Both the position numbers and the translations under genes were made by a program. From Voacanga thouarsii (Eukaryota; Streptophyta; Magnoliopsida; Gentianales; Apocynaceae): a stretch of 64,000 nucleotides of DNA. The stretch is taken from positions 248,001 through 312,000 of the forward strand of contig JANUWF010001050.1 in the NCBI GenBank assembly GCA_026120185.1, written 5' to 3'. Shown piece by piece: positions 12,294 through 24,239 of this stretch (position 1 is its first letter; every line of letters starts with the position of its first letter). The notes beneath the pieces were generated by a model. The model saw only the letters and a list, made by a program, of their open reading frames with translations, ran no database searches and was not told the origin of the DNA.

Positions 12294-13486
12294 TTAGCCA
12301 GTAAAATTACTGCGAAATGAGTCTTGAGATTTTATGATCTCCTTAAGTTTATTATATTTCTTATTATATTTGGCCTTGAAGCATGCTTGTCTCAATTTCT
12401 GTGTTTGGTCCTCTAACTGCGTATTAGGACTTTCTTCTACCAACTTGTTTTTCACATTCCGATATCGCAATGGCTTCTTTTAATTTCTTCTCGGCCATAT
12501 GTCCTCCTTCTTCTTTATTTTGCATATCCTGTAAATCGAAGTGATAGCATCGGTTATTTACTTATAAATCTTTCATAGTTTCATACTTGCAAATTATAAG
12601 TATGTATGAGAGAGAACTCGAACATTCTTAATTATGGTCTCCAAGCTCACCAACTTCCTGTGAGGCCATCGACGAATTCCTAACTCCCTACATCTTTTCT
12701 TGAGACAGAGTTATGCCAATATTCAATTCTTTGGTCTGCGCTCTTGATTGGTAGGTAAAAGTACTTGCGAAATTGTTTCTCTTGATAGTGTCTCGGGAGT
12801 TATTGCCCTTCTTCTCTCTCTCGCCTCTTAATCATCTTCTTCTCCCCAGGAATTTTGTCTGCAATAATATCTTGAACTTCGATATTATGCATTTCATGAG
12901 TACTTACTCCGACTTCGTTGCCAAGACCACTCATTATTTCTCCTAAAAAAAAAAAAATAATATCAGTAAAGGTAATACTATTCAAAATCCATGTTTAAAT
13001 GTATAATAACCTGGAAACATATTACGGCTTTGTTCAAAATCCATTAGAGAGTAGAAAGGATCATGCACAAGCATATCCTCATTCAAAGGAATAGCATCAA
13101 GAGGAACGAGTATCAAAAGCGAGTCTCTTGTAGGGGCAGATCAACTTGGTCCAAAGCGGTATGTTCAAAACTTCCACTGATTTACATAAAAAACAAACCA
13201 AAAGAGAGTTTAATTTCATTATCAAGCACACTAAAAACAAATGGAAGCCATCAAAGGTATCTCACCTGAAATTAGGAGGAAGCGGTTGGTTTGAAAAGGA
13301 AAACATATCAAAATCTTCTGCGTTCGAATTAGGCAGAAGCGGTTGGTTTGGAAAGGAAAACATATCCAAATCTTCTGTGTTCGAATTAGGCAGAAGCGGT
13401 TGGTTTGGAAATGAAAATACATCAACATCTGCTGCAAAAACTAAGTCAAAATTTGACCATGTCTCAAATGAATTACGAGTCTCCAT
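12294..13486 (-). pseudogene. RWP-RK (RKD-type) transcription factor copy, decayed, with introns
   Basis: A minus-strand gene copy inside the Copia element. Proposed exons: 13266-13486 (ATG at 13486), 13011-13176, 12618-12942, 12294-12528, separated by GT-AG introns with T-rich acceptors. The third exon encodes, with frameshifts, an RWP-RK DNA-binding domain: [22 protein letters not shown] and [17 protein letters not shown]. The fourth encodes the conserved RKD tail, LEDQTQKLRQACFKAKY, and then a stop. RKD proteins are plant nuclear transcription factors linked to egg-cell identity and, in citrus, to nucellar embryony. I count about five frameshifts in total (one in exon 2, several around and within the domain, one in exon 4), so it cannot encode an intact factor as written. 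Part of this could be sequencing error. Family assignment is firm from the motif; the orthologue is unknown. Confidence 0.85.
13270..13437. repeat. 57-bp tandem repeats in RKD-like exon 1
   Basis: Just under three tandem copies of a 57-bp unit begin at 13270, 13327 and 13384. The unit is exactly 19 codons, so it is frame-neutral. On the minus strand it encodes repeats of the type DMFSFPNQPLLPNSN. The units differ at a few positions. Confidence 0.9.
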
Positions 13487-13754
13487 ATCTGCTTTGTGAT
13501 TTTTGTTTTTGATGTTTACTAATGACTGATAACTGATATATATATCGATACATACATATATATATATATATATATATCTCTGTATGAGGAAGAAGAAGAG
13601 GTAGATGGTAGGTAGAGGGTCGGAGGAGAAGAAAAGACAAGAGAGGAAGATGAAAAGTCGGTACCGGGAAGAGTGAAAAAAAAATAGATATTTTTCTTGA
13701 CATTTCCTGCTTGTCATCATTTTCTTATATTTATTTTCTTATTCTCTTATGAAA
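13487..13754 (-). other. Putative upstream region of the RKD-like copy
   Basis: Between the RKD-like ATG and the point where Copia pol resumes lies pyrimidine-rich sequence (minus strand) plus a TA microsatellite around 13556-13577. It resembles a plant 5' leader and promoter, suggesting that the capture included upstream gene DNA. No defined promoter motif was identified. Confidence 0.45.
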
Positions 13755-15900
13755 TCATTATTCCCTAAATTAAGGGGAGAACAGAAACAGTACAAGAAAG
13801 ATCGTGATTGGACAACATCATTAAATTATCTTGATCCGCATACAAGTACATGTGAACTTGAAGTTCAAAAGATAATTCATTTGTAAAGCATTGCAAATCA
13901 AATGCCAGACGCTTTTGTTGACTCTAGAAGAGTAACAAAATCGCATATGCCAGCTATAAATGCTCCTATTCGAATTGAAGTTCCAGCAGAACAAAATATT
14001 ATACATATAGCTGCTGAGCCAAAAGCATGCCAGAAGCATGGCCGACCTCTTGGTTCTAAAGATAAAAATCCTCGAAAGAAAAGAGGATTAAATGATCCAG
14101 AAGATCATATTGAAGAAAAGAATGATAAAGACCAAGAGAGAACTGATGACAAAGAACCAGAAGTTGATGAAAGTAACACTGAAATTTCTATCAATTATAC
14201 CACTTCTGGTAGAAGTTGGAATCGGATAGAAACTGTTATTGATGATATATTTGCATACAATATATCTCTTGATGTTACACAGGATAATGATGATCCTGAA
14301 CCAATATCAGTTGATGAATGTCGGCATAGAAAAGATTGGCTGCAATGGAAAGATGCGATTCAATCGGAGTTAAATGCATTGGCAAAACGTGAAGTCTTCG
14401 GACCTGCGGTCCGAACACCAGAAGGTATAAAACCTGTTGGCTACAAATGGATATTTGTGCGAAAGCGCAATGAAAAGAGTGAAATCGTTCGATATAAAGC
14501 GCGATTAGTAGCCCAAGGTTTTTCACAAAGACCAGGTATTGATTATGATGAAACTTATTCTCCTGTTGTTGATGCTATTACACTCCGATATCTTATCAGT
14601 TTGGCAGTACATGAAAAGATAGATATGCGCCTATTAGATGTTGTCACTTTGCTTACTTGTATGGAAATTTAGAAAATGATGTTTACATGAAAATCCCAGA
14701 AGGATTTCATATGCACGAAGCATATAAACATTATCCTCGTGAAAATTACTCCATCAAGTTGCGGAAATCATTATATGGCACTGAAGCAATGCAGGCGCAT
14801 GTGGTTCACACGTCTTAGTGAATATTTATTGAAAGCGGGATTTAAAAATGACCAGGTATGTCCATGCGTTTTTATTAAGAAATCTGGTTCTAAATTTGTG
14901 ATATTAGCTATATATGTTGATGATATTAATCTTATTGGAACTCTGAAGAGCTCCAAGAAACAATTGATTATTTAAAAGAGAATTCGAAATCAAGGATTTT
15001 GGTAAAACCAAATTTTGCCTTGGTTTACAAATTGAACATTTGGAGAGTGGAACATTTATTCATCAATCAACATATACAGACAAAAGTGCTAAAAGATTTT
15101 ACATGGACAAAGCACATCCATTGAGTATTCCAATGATCGTCCGATCATTAAATGTGGATAAAGATCATTTCAGACCTCAAGAAAATGATGAAGAACTCCT
15201 TGGTCCTGAAGTACCATATCTCGGTGCAATTGGTGCATTGATGTATCTTGCTAATAACACACGGCACTGATATTGCTTTCGTTGTCAATTTATTAGCAAA
15301 ATTTAGTTCTTCACCAACACGACGACATTGGAATGGAATTAAACAAGTCATTCGATATCTCCAAGGTACAATTGATCTCGGATTATTTTATTCAAATAAA
15401 ACCAGTCCAACATTGATAGGTTATGCGAGATCTTTGGTTATTTATCGATCCACATAAAGCACGTTCTCAAACGGGCTATATATTTACATGTGGAAATACT
15501 TGCTATATCATGGCGTTCTACGAAACAATCTATAGCGACTACTTCTTCAAATCATCTTTGAAATTATAGCCATTCATGAAGCAAGTCGAGAATGTGTATG
15601 GCTAAGATCCATGATTCATTATATCGAGAAAGTTGTGGATTATCATCAATCAAAGGTATTCCAACTCCTCTTTATGAAGACAATGCAACTTGCATAGCTC
15701 AATTACGAGGAGGATATATTAAAGGAGATCGGACAAAACATATTTCACCAAAATTCTTCTTTACTCATGAACTCCGGAAGAAAGGTGAAATTGATGTGCT
15801 ACAAATTCGGTCATGTGACAACCTCGCGAGATATTTTCACGAAGACTTTACCGACGGCAACATTTGAAAAGTTGAGATATAAAATCGGTATGCGTCGGTT
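13755..15900 (+). pseudogene. Copia RT/RNase H remnant
   Basis: The pol sequence resumes in the linker after integrase (LDPHTSTCELEVQKIIHL, then RVTKSHMPAINAPIRIEVP). The reverse transcriptase follows: WLQWKDAIQSELNAL, GYKWIFVRKRNEK and YKARLVAQGFSQRPGIDYDE. After a frameshift near 14650 come MWFTRLSEYLLKAGFKNDQ and the YVDD active-site box at about 14918. The RNase H end is recognisable as YEDNATCIAQL and KHISPKFFFTHELR. Several frameshifts (about 14650, 14980, 15265, 15450) break it. Integrase is missing altogether. Confidence 0.88.
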
Positions 15901-16050
15901 TAAAGATTTAAAGGAATCATCTCATCGGGGGAGTAATAAAGATACATATAGAATAGTGTACTCTTTTTCCTTCACTAGATTTTTTTCCCACTGGGTTTTT
16001 ATCTAGTAAGGTTTTAACGAGGCATATTCTTTATGTATGGATGGACATCC

Positions 16051-16059
16051 AAGGGGGAG
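16051..16059 (+). other. Polypurine tract
   Basis: AAGGGGGAG lies immediately before the 3' LTR, the expected position for the plus-strand priming polypurine tract of the Copia element. Confidence 0.8.
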
Positions 16060-16401
16060 TGTTATGAATTATTGGAATCTCCATTAATTAGTGGAGGCTC
16101 CACTAATTATGGATTTATGTGAATTATTAGAAGATTTTTATGGATGTCCACCATTTAGTGGAGACACCATTAATTGAAGATGATGTATGCCATGATGTAT
16201 TTCACTAATTAGAGCTCTATAAATAGAGCTATTCTCTAAGCTTGTAATACACCATCATTTTGTGAAAGAAAGATTAGTGAAAGAAAGATTAGAGAAAGAA
16301 AGAGAGAAGTTTGAAGAGAAATTCTTGTGCAAAGAATAGTTAGAGTTTTCTTAGTGTGTAGTGTGTAGATTTTATTCTAACACTACCCTAATTTTATAAC
16401 A
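16060..16401 (+). repeat. 3' LTR of the RKD-carrying Copia element
   Basis: 342 bp, the same length as the 5' LTR, with three differing bases by eye. It ends in CA and is followed by the ATATT target duplication. Confidence 0.92.
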
Positions 16402-16779
16402 ATATTTTCCTTCTTTCTGTTCTTGGCATCCTGTCCTAGGAGAAGTACGAAGAAAACGTTTACGAGTACAAAGCGCGCAACCACAAAAGTATTCTCGTCC
16501 TGATTATTCTTTGGGATGGCCGCTTTTTTTTTTTTAAGATGGGGGACAGCACTTGCAAGGCATTAGAAGATTAATTTTTTCTTTTACAAAAAATTATATT
16601 TTATCCATTAAAATTTAAATATTTTATTTTAAAAGTAGGTTTAATGTCAATCAATAGATTTTTTTATTATGAGACGAATATTTTATAATAATTGTACGGA
16701 TTGTAAAGTTATTTCAAGTTATAGTGTAATTACGCAATACAGAGTTATTATTTTTCGATTTTAATTTTAAGAAAAAAAA

Positions 16780-18531
16780 GTAAACAGAGGAGTCATCGAG
16801 TTAACCCTAGGATCAATTGGTGGAAGTTACAAGAGGATAAAAGAACAACCTTTGTCGATAAAGTAGTCCACGTGGATAACTGGTCTTCTGATATAACTTC
16901 AAATCCAGATATTATGTGGAAAAAGATGGAAGTGCTTGATGAATTTAAAAGAATAGTACCACTAAACAAAGACGCGTCAGAGTGGAACAACGAAATGAAA
17001 AAAAGTTGTAAAGAGTAAAAGAAAGTATTATATAAACTTAAAAAAGTACATGAGTGATGAGAATTTTGAGAAATATAAGGTCACGAGAAGAAAAGTTAAA
17101 GAAGTTGTTAGAAAAATAAAATTTTCAATTTTCAATGATTTATACGAAATATTGGATACTAAAGATAGGGAGAATAAATATAGACTGACGCATTTCAAGG
17201 AGAAGAAGACTAGCGATATCGGTGTGGTTAAATGTGTGAAAGACAATGGTTAAATACGAAGAAATCAAGAAAAGATAGAGGTTCTATTTTGATAAATTAT
17301 TTAACGGGAATCAAGTTCAAGTTCCGAGTGCGGGTAGTCTTACGATTTCAAACGAAAAGGTTAACCATACGTATATTCATTGTATTCAGAAGTATGAAGT
17401 TCAAAAGGCCCTTAAAAGGATGAGACCAAAAAAGACAATGGGACCGGATGTTATACCGATCGAGATTTTGAAGTATTTAATTAGAAGAGATAAGTATTGT
17501 GTAGTTGACAAGTCTGTTCAATAAGATATATATAATTAATAAGATGCCTATAGAGTGGAGAAAGAGTACTCTGATTCCTCTGTATAAGAATAAATAAGAT
17601 GTTCAAGATTGTGTTAATTACCATAAGATTAAACTCATGAGCCATACTATGAAACCTTGGGAGAGAATGATTGGACAGAGGTTAAGGGGTATTGTACAGA
17701 TTTCATATAATCAATTTGGTTTTATGCCTGAGCATTCCACTATGGAGGCAATTCATTTATTACGGTAGATGATTGAATATTATAGGGAAAGAAAGAAAGA
17801 TTTGCATATGATATTTACTAATTTGGAGAAAGCTTATGACAAGGTGTCTAGAGAAGTAGTTTAGTGCATGTTGGCTAAGAAAGGTTTATCGCTAAAGTAT
17901 ATTACTCTCATTAAATATATGTATGAGGGAGCATGTACAAGTGTAAGGAGTTACGTCAGAGTGACTGCAGAGTTTCCTATTACTATCAGGGTGCATCAAG
18001 GATCGTCGCTTAACCCTTTCCTCTTTGCGGCCATTATATGAACAAATTGACTTGCATTATGTCATGGTATATGTTGTTTGTTGATGATATTGTGTTGATT
18101 GATGAGATTAGAGCCGGTGCAAATACTAAATTGGAGTTGTGGTAACAAACATTAGAATTCAAGGGTTTCAGAATTAATAGGAGTAAAATGGAGTATATGG
18201 AATGCAAGTCAGTATTAATATAAATATAGCTCAGAGCGTTAGAAATATACTAGTAGGTGATTGCTTCCGATATCTAAAATCTATTATTCAGAAAGATGGA
18301 GAGTTCAATGGCGACATTGCACACCGAGTTACGACGGGTTGATTGAAATGGAAGAATGCGATTAGTATTCTATATGATCATAATATACCATTAAGCCTAA
18401 AGAGAAAATTCTATAAAACAACCAAAAGACTTGCTTTGCTATATGACACAAAATATTGAGTAGTTAAAATATGTCATATTCACAAAATGAAAGTAGTTGA
18501 GATGTGTATATTACGATGAATCTGTGGGTAT
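16780..18531 (+). mobile_element. RTE-type LINE, 5' part, decayed
   Basis: Plus-strand translation across frames gives a plant RTE-clade LINE, 5'-truncated before the endonuclease. Recognisable pieces are INWWKLQEDKRTTF, a Lys-rich linker, then the reverse transcriptase ([60 protein letters not shown], and a FVDDIVLID active-site box near 18080). Stops and frameshifts throughout show an old copy. The frame runs up to a CACTA insertion at 18532 and continues exactly at 26678. Confidence 0.85.
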
Positions 18532-18564
18532 CACTACAAAAAAAAAAAAATGCTATTTGAAAAG

Positions 18565-19620
18565 GCCAAATCCGTCGCAAATCCAGTGTTGCGACGGATT
18601 CGGTCGTCGCAAATAAGAGCGTCGCAAACAGCGACGGAAAACTAAATCCGTTGCAAATAACGACACATTTGCGACGGCCAAATCTCTGATCAACCAAATT
18701 ACATTTTGTTACGGATTTGCGACGGAATAATTGAAAAATAAAATAAAATGTGAAAAAAAATCTGTCGCAAAACCGTAGCAAGTTGCGATGGATTTGCAAC
18801 GGAATATTTTCATAGATAAAAATAAAATGGAAAAACATTCGTCGCAAATCCGTAGCAATCTGCTACGGATTTGCGACGGATAATATACAATAGAAAATAA
18901 TTCCATCGCAAATCCCTAGCAAAGAGCTATGGATTTGCGACGGCATAATTACATATTTAAAATAAACGAAAAAATATTCGTCGCAAATCCTTTGCAACTT
19001 AAGAGGGATTTACAATGGAATTTTTTGAAATTAAAATAAATGTGGAAGATGCCATCGCAAATCCGTAGCAAATAGCTACGGATTTGCGACGGATTAATTA
19101 CAATTTAAAACAATTAAAAAATCCGTCACAAATTTGTTGCAACTTGCTACGGATTTGCGACGGATTTTTTTATTGTTGTTTGCTACGGATTTGCAACGAA
19201 ATAATTACAATTTTTGCTACGGATTTGCAACGAAATAATTACAATTTCAACAACAATAAAAAAATCCGTCACAAATCCGTAGCAAGTTGCTATGGATTTG
19301 CGACAGAATAATTACAATTTTAAAAATTTAATCGCAAATTCGTAGCAAATTGCTACGGATTTGCGACGAAATAATTACAATTTCAAAAAAAATAAAAAAA
19401 ATCCATACGGATTTGCGAAGGAATAATTACAATTTTAAAAAATTTAAAAAATCCATCTCAAATCCGTAGCAAATTGCTACGAATTTGCGACGGAATAATT
19501 ACAATTTCAACAACAATAAAAAAATCTGTCACAAATCAATATCAACTTGCTACGAATTTGGGACGGAAAAATTACAAATTAAAAAAAATCCGTTCCAAAT
19601 CTACTGCAAGTTAAGACCGA
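18565..19620. repeat. CACTA subterminal palindromic repeat array, left
   Basis: A succession of imperfect inverted repeats, each roughly 100-120 bp, built from TCCGTCGCAAATCCGTAGCA and its complement around a short TGCTACGG turn and separated by an AATAATTACAATTT-like spacer. Subterminal repeats are the transposase-binding zone in CACTA elements. The paired orientation could also fold into hairpins in RNA. Confidence 0.9.
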
Positions 19621-19844
19621 ACTTTTCAAAATTAATTTTAAATAAATTAATTTTAGAAAACCTGTGACAAATATTTAAGCAATTTTTCTCATAAATATCA
19701 AATCTATAATGCAAAACTAATAAAACAAATAAAATCTCGAAATCAATAATAAATTGCATGCCAAATCATAAAGTAAAACTACAATAATCCAAACATGTGT
19801 ATACACATAAGTATCATAATAGATAAATAATGTTCAAAATACAA

Positions 19845-20990
19845 TCATGTAGTTAAAGGATTAGGAGCACTAGTTGAAGGAGGAGCGGGAGGACCATCAA
19901 ACTCAGTACTAGGATCGGGGTGATGATCGGGTAGGGAAACAAATAAATCATCGTCTTCGTCCTCATCCTCATCCATGTCCTTGTCCTCAGATACTGAAGA
20001 CAACTGTGGCACAGCAACCCCCATCTTTTCGGACATAACTACCATCCAAAAAGTTATTCCCGCAACCTTATGTTCAAAATTCTTCTTAATTCTCTCCTCA
20101 TGATGCTTGTACTTATCCTCGCGACTCCTCTCTCAATGCCTTCATTGATCCTCAACCTCCTGAATCCTCTACTGAACCTTAGTCTCAACTATCTGGTCAA
20201 CATCAATAGGAGTGGATGAAGATGATCATAATAAATGAGACGCATGCATCTGCTCCTTAATATGAGTAGCCTTTGATCCCAATCCGTAGACACGACATTT
20301 GTTGAATCTGCCAGCTGCCTCAATGATAATGGCCTTGTCATTTGGCATAGCAACGGAATCGACGGACCCGCTAGACTCTATTTGAGAGTAGCGCTCCTTG
20401 GTGACATTTACCTCCTCCTGAAATAATGTGAGTTTATAAAAATTAAAAGAAGACCTATTACAATAAGTAATGTAAGAATAAATTATTTTTACCAATATCT
20501 TCTGCGGACGCTCGCTCACAAACTGACCCTGTCTTTCCCCATTCTAGAACATATGTAGTTTTTTGAACATGTCCAGATAGCTAAATGTGTCCCCTTCACG
20601 TTTCCTTTGCAATTAAATTAGTAGAAAAGAATATTATTGCGAATGCGAGTGCATGATTTTGACAATTATGAAATATACCAAAGTTAATAAAATTGAATTT
20701 ACTATGCGTTCATCGTGCTCAATGAAAGAGATGGAACCTCCTGTGTGAGTGACACCGCTACGAGACCGATTTTGTTTTGCAGACTGCACGACTCGTTGAT
20801 ACTTGGGATCCAACCAATGTTTGTTCATCTCCGACCAATTAGTTGGATCAATCTAAGTTGGACACGAATTAGCAAGTGTGCTCTTTCGGATCTTCGACAA
20901 AGTATCAGAAAGCCTTTTTGCACACTTCCTTTCCCAATTTCTCCGTATCTGGGGACCATGCTCAGGAGCCCAACGAAATAACTTCTGCAA
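19845..20990 (-). pseudogene. Transposase_24 (Ptta/En/Spm) family gene, broken
   Basis: Minus-strand exons matching the plant Ptta/En/Spm transposase family found in CACTA elements. From about 20990 down: FRWAPEHGPQIRRNWERKC, then WSEMNKHWLDPKYQ and GVTHTGGSISFIEHDERI. A piece near 20600-20505 contains GDTFSYLDMFKKLH and FVSERPQKIL. A further exon (about 20417-20226) gives VTKERYSQIE and NKCRVYGLGSKA. An acidic, Pro-rich segment at 20045-19845 may be a C-terminal exon. In-frame stops interrupt at least two exons; one (before IDPTNW) replaces what is normally a Trp. This family is an accessory or regulatory CACTA protein rather than the catalytic transposase. Confidence 0.7.
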
Positions 20991-21787
20991 ATATAGTAAA
21001 CCATCGCCGTTAAAGTTTAAATTAACAATTTAAAGTAAATTTGTTTGCAAATACAACAAATGACACTTGAGCATATAAGTTTCAATAACATATATATGAG
21101 ATTAAATTTGTAAGAAAGTAAAAGAAACATACTCCCCACTCATCGAACCACATGTCCCAAACGTGTATCGGGACATGTGAGTATGTAGCGCACGAACTAT
21201 TAATGTTAAACCAACAACCAACTCAACCACCAACTAACAATCAAAATTAATGTTAAACTAACAGCCATAAACACAACCACCAGTACAAAATTCATTAGGA
21301 ATTTTGGCAGAATTTCTCCTATATACTGGACGTTTCTAGGCACCAAGCCACCACAAAATCAACAACATTAAAAAAAATATATATTGACTGTCAAAACAAT
21401 TATTCAATATAACTAATGTAAGAGTAATCACCCATTATCCATAGGGAATGATCACCCATCACTCACGAGGAATGATAACCCATCATTCACGGAGATCCAT
21501 TCATATAAGTTAAAAAAAAAGAAAAAAAAGATGCAGTTGGTATCTGTTGGTAGCCAACTTACCATTAACAAATAGTAAGTACTAATTATTGACATGTAGT
21601 ATACTATTAAACGTTAAATAGTAATTATTATCAAACAATTTTATATCAAAAAATAATGTTATAAAAAAATTTTAGTAGTAATGCTAATATAATATTGAAA
21701 ACAATTTTTTGCCTCCCTAATATTTAAGAAATTGCAATTCCAATAAACAGTCAATAATATTATTAGATAAACATATGAATAAAAGTA
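20991..21787. other. CACTA interior, further upstream exon possible
   Basis: AT-rich CACTA interior. Around 21130-21190 the minus strand reads VWDMWFDEWG followed by a GTATGT donor-like sequence, which may be an additional 5' exon of the Transposase_24 gene. Nothing else is recognised. Confidence 0.4.
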
Positions 21788-21792
21788 TTAAT

Positions 21793-23731
21793 TGTTGGGA
21801 ATATGTCCTCTTAGACTAGTTTTCTGATGAAAATATTGAATATGTTAATAAAAGAATTTATTTATCGAGAATCGTTTGTGAAATAATTTTCTTTATTTGC
21901 TTACATTTTCGTTTGGAACAGACCCATTGTGTTTGAATAAGTGATTCATGTGAATAGAGGTCTTTCACAATAAGGTATGGATCATGGGTTATTTAAACAC
22001 ATGAACTGTTGTTCTTAACCGATTGATGAGAATGAGAATCTCTTAATGTTTAGGTTATTATGTTATGAGTTTCAAATGGGGAATGTCTTACCTTTAGCCA
22101 GTAAGTAGTCCACTCACTTCATGACATAAGCGTATTTCGAATACGTAGAACATGACCTATAAAAACCTAGACTATTACCGCTACAGCGTGGACTAGTACT
22201 CTATGACTTAAGTATGAGTTGGTGGTCTGGCGAAGTTGGAAGCATATGCTTTGATATACTATAGTTGAAGTTATATCGGAGGGCCAATATACTTGTATGT
22301 TGGGTATGTGTGACTAGTTAGTTAAGACAAACTTGTACAAGATAGTTTCTACACTACATCACCCATTGTGGTTGTCCGGATGATCTAAATATCCAGGACC
22401 CTGGGAAACATGACTTGGATGTTTGCTTTAGGGTCGCTCCCTTGGAAAGCGGAAACACTCCAGGAAGTCGTGGATCATTGGACTAGAAGCCTAAGGATGG
22501 TAGATGTCATTTAGAGAGGTGTTAATACGCTTCTTCCTCTCTAAATGTACGGCGATGTGTAAAGAAGTATTTTAGTCATTTCACTTGTAGGTCGAAGACT
22601 CTGTTAATACAGCATTGTCCTTGGGGTTAATATTTCCTTATGGTGATATTAGGAAATATTTAAAATGTACAATACATCTATTTATATAGTAGGGGTATTT
22701 TGATCATTTTAGTAGCCAAGACGATGTGTCTTTTTGGTCCTCGGAATAGCCCGTAAGTCCTAATTAATTTTTTGGGTTGAGAAAATGATCTCAGTTGAGA
22801 GAGTTTTATTTTATGCAGGAAGTCTAATTTATTATTAGACTGAAATAAAATAAATGGAGAGAAATTTATTATCTGATTTAATTGGTTAATTAATTATTCA
22901 GGACCTGGGTCCAGCTTGAATAATTAAAAAATTAACCGGAACTTAAATTAGAGGAAAATAATTATTACTTAATTATTTATTGAGTTATTTATTTAATTAA
23001 ATCTCAAGAAAAATAATTAATGTTTATTATTTTGGTTTTTTCGGGTCTAAGAAAAATAATAAATATTATTTTGGCCAAATAGCCTGGATTATAAGATTTT
23101 TTCGGACACAGTTTAGAAGAGTTTAAGGTGAAACCAAAGTTTATTTTGTTAATAATATTCGGGTATTAAATCTCGAGAATATTATTTTTATCAAAATAAT
23201 TATTTTTTGATTTCATGACTCTTGGTTTTTTGTGTGGAAAAATAAAAATAACATAAAAGAAAAAAAAGGGGGAAAAAATGTCTCTTGGCTCTCTCTCTCT
23301 CTCTCGTGGCTTTTTCTTTCCTGACTTTTGGTTTTCTTCATTGGCCTTTGTATTCTATGAACAAAAGAAGCCAGAGAGTGAAGATGAAACGTGAGAGTCT
23401 GTGAATTGGAAAAATAAAGAGATAATTTTCTCCATTCCATTCGTTGCTCACCAAACAGAGATTAGGCTGGGAATATTCCGTGAATTAAAAAGCTAGCATT
23501 AATTTTCCACCGGAGGAAGAAATGCAGTGCACGGAGGTTCACTGGTGTTCATGGACGCTGAAGGTAGAAGCTGTTTTTGAGCTTCAATTGATTCAACCAT
23601 GTTCTTCATGTTTTTAAAGCTCCAACATGTATGTTTCAAGCCCACCATGATGCTCTCATACTCTGTTAATGTTCTTGTTCTTCCATTTTTATACGCCCGT
23701 ATGCATGCTCTGTGATTATGTCAATCCTTCA
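21793..23731. mobile_element. Solo LTR, 1.9 kb, inside CACTA
   Basis: A 1939-bp segment beginning TGTTGGGAATATG and ending CCTTCA, flanked by a 5-bp direct repeat TTAAT (21788-21792 and 23732-23736). TG...CA ends with a 5-bp duplication and no coding content fit a solo LTR of a large LTR retrotransposon. The family was not determined. Confidence 0.7.
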
Positions 23732-24239
23732 TTAATATTATGGAATAGCAATTTTATTAGTCAACAAGTAATAAGAACTAATAATTATCATAGTAGTAAA
23801 TACTATTAATAGTGAGCATAGTAGTTAACAATCAACAAAATTCACTGCTTGTAATATACATCACATACCACATAAAAAATTCACTGCTAAGCACATAAAC
23901 ATGTCCTACATCACGTTGAACTACTTATTATACCAAATATATCTCCACATTACAATTCTTATCCCATCCTTGTACGAAAACAAATCAATATAATATATTC
24001 TTCCATTCTTTATCACAAAATATCACCTGCTACTAGCGTTCTAAAAATCAAAGACGATGTAAGAGTTTAAAAAAAGAATGATATTTACTTGTTTTGGAGA
24101 CTGATGTTGAATGATGACTAAGGCCTCTGATATGCTATGAGGATTCAACCTTAGTCTTCTCTGGTTGAATTTCTTGATTCTCTAATTCGTGGAGAATGCT
24201 CTGAATTTGGGGTATGAAGAAGAAGGTTTTAAGTGTTGT

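Larger units (their letters stand above)
11061..16401 (+). mobile_element. Copia LTR retrotransposon carrying an RKD-like gene copy
   Basis: A 5341-bp element bounded by 342-bp LTRs with TG...CA ends and flanked by the 5-bp target duplication ATATT (11056-11060 and 16402-16406). The plus strand carries a decayed gag (about 11610-12050) and a decayed RT/RNase H region (about 13755-15900). The expected zinc knuckle, protease and integrase between them are absent. In their place lies about 1.7 kb of antisense RWP-RK gene sequence. The two LTRs differ at 3 sites by my count, so insertion is recent. With broken gag and RT and no integrase the element cannot move itself and must have been mobilised in trans (inference). 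Confidence 0.92.

Noticed and set aside
13262..13720. 152-codon frame read as a single protein through 13720
   Set aside because: Only the part from the Met at 13486 fits the RKD-like exon; the upstream part reads through a pyrimidine-rich leader and TA repeat.
18565..19620. Centromeric or telomeric satellite
   Set aside because: Units are inverted pairs confined between CACTA ends, so they are subterminal transposon repeats.
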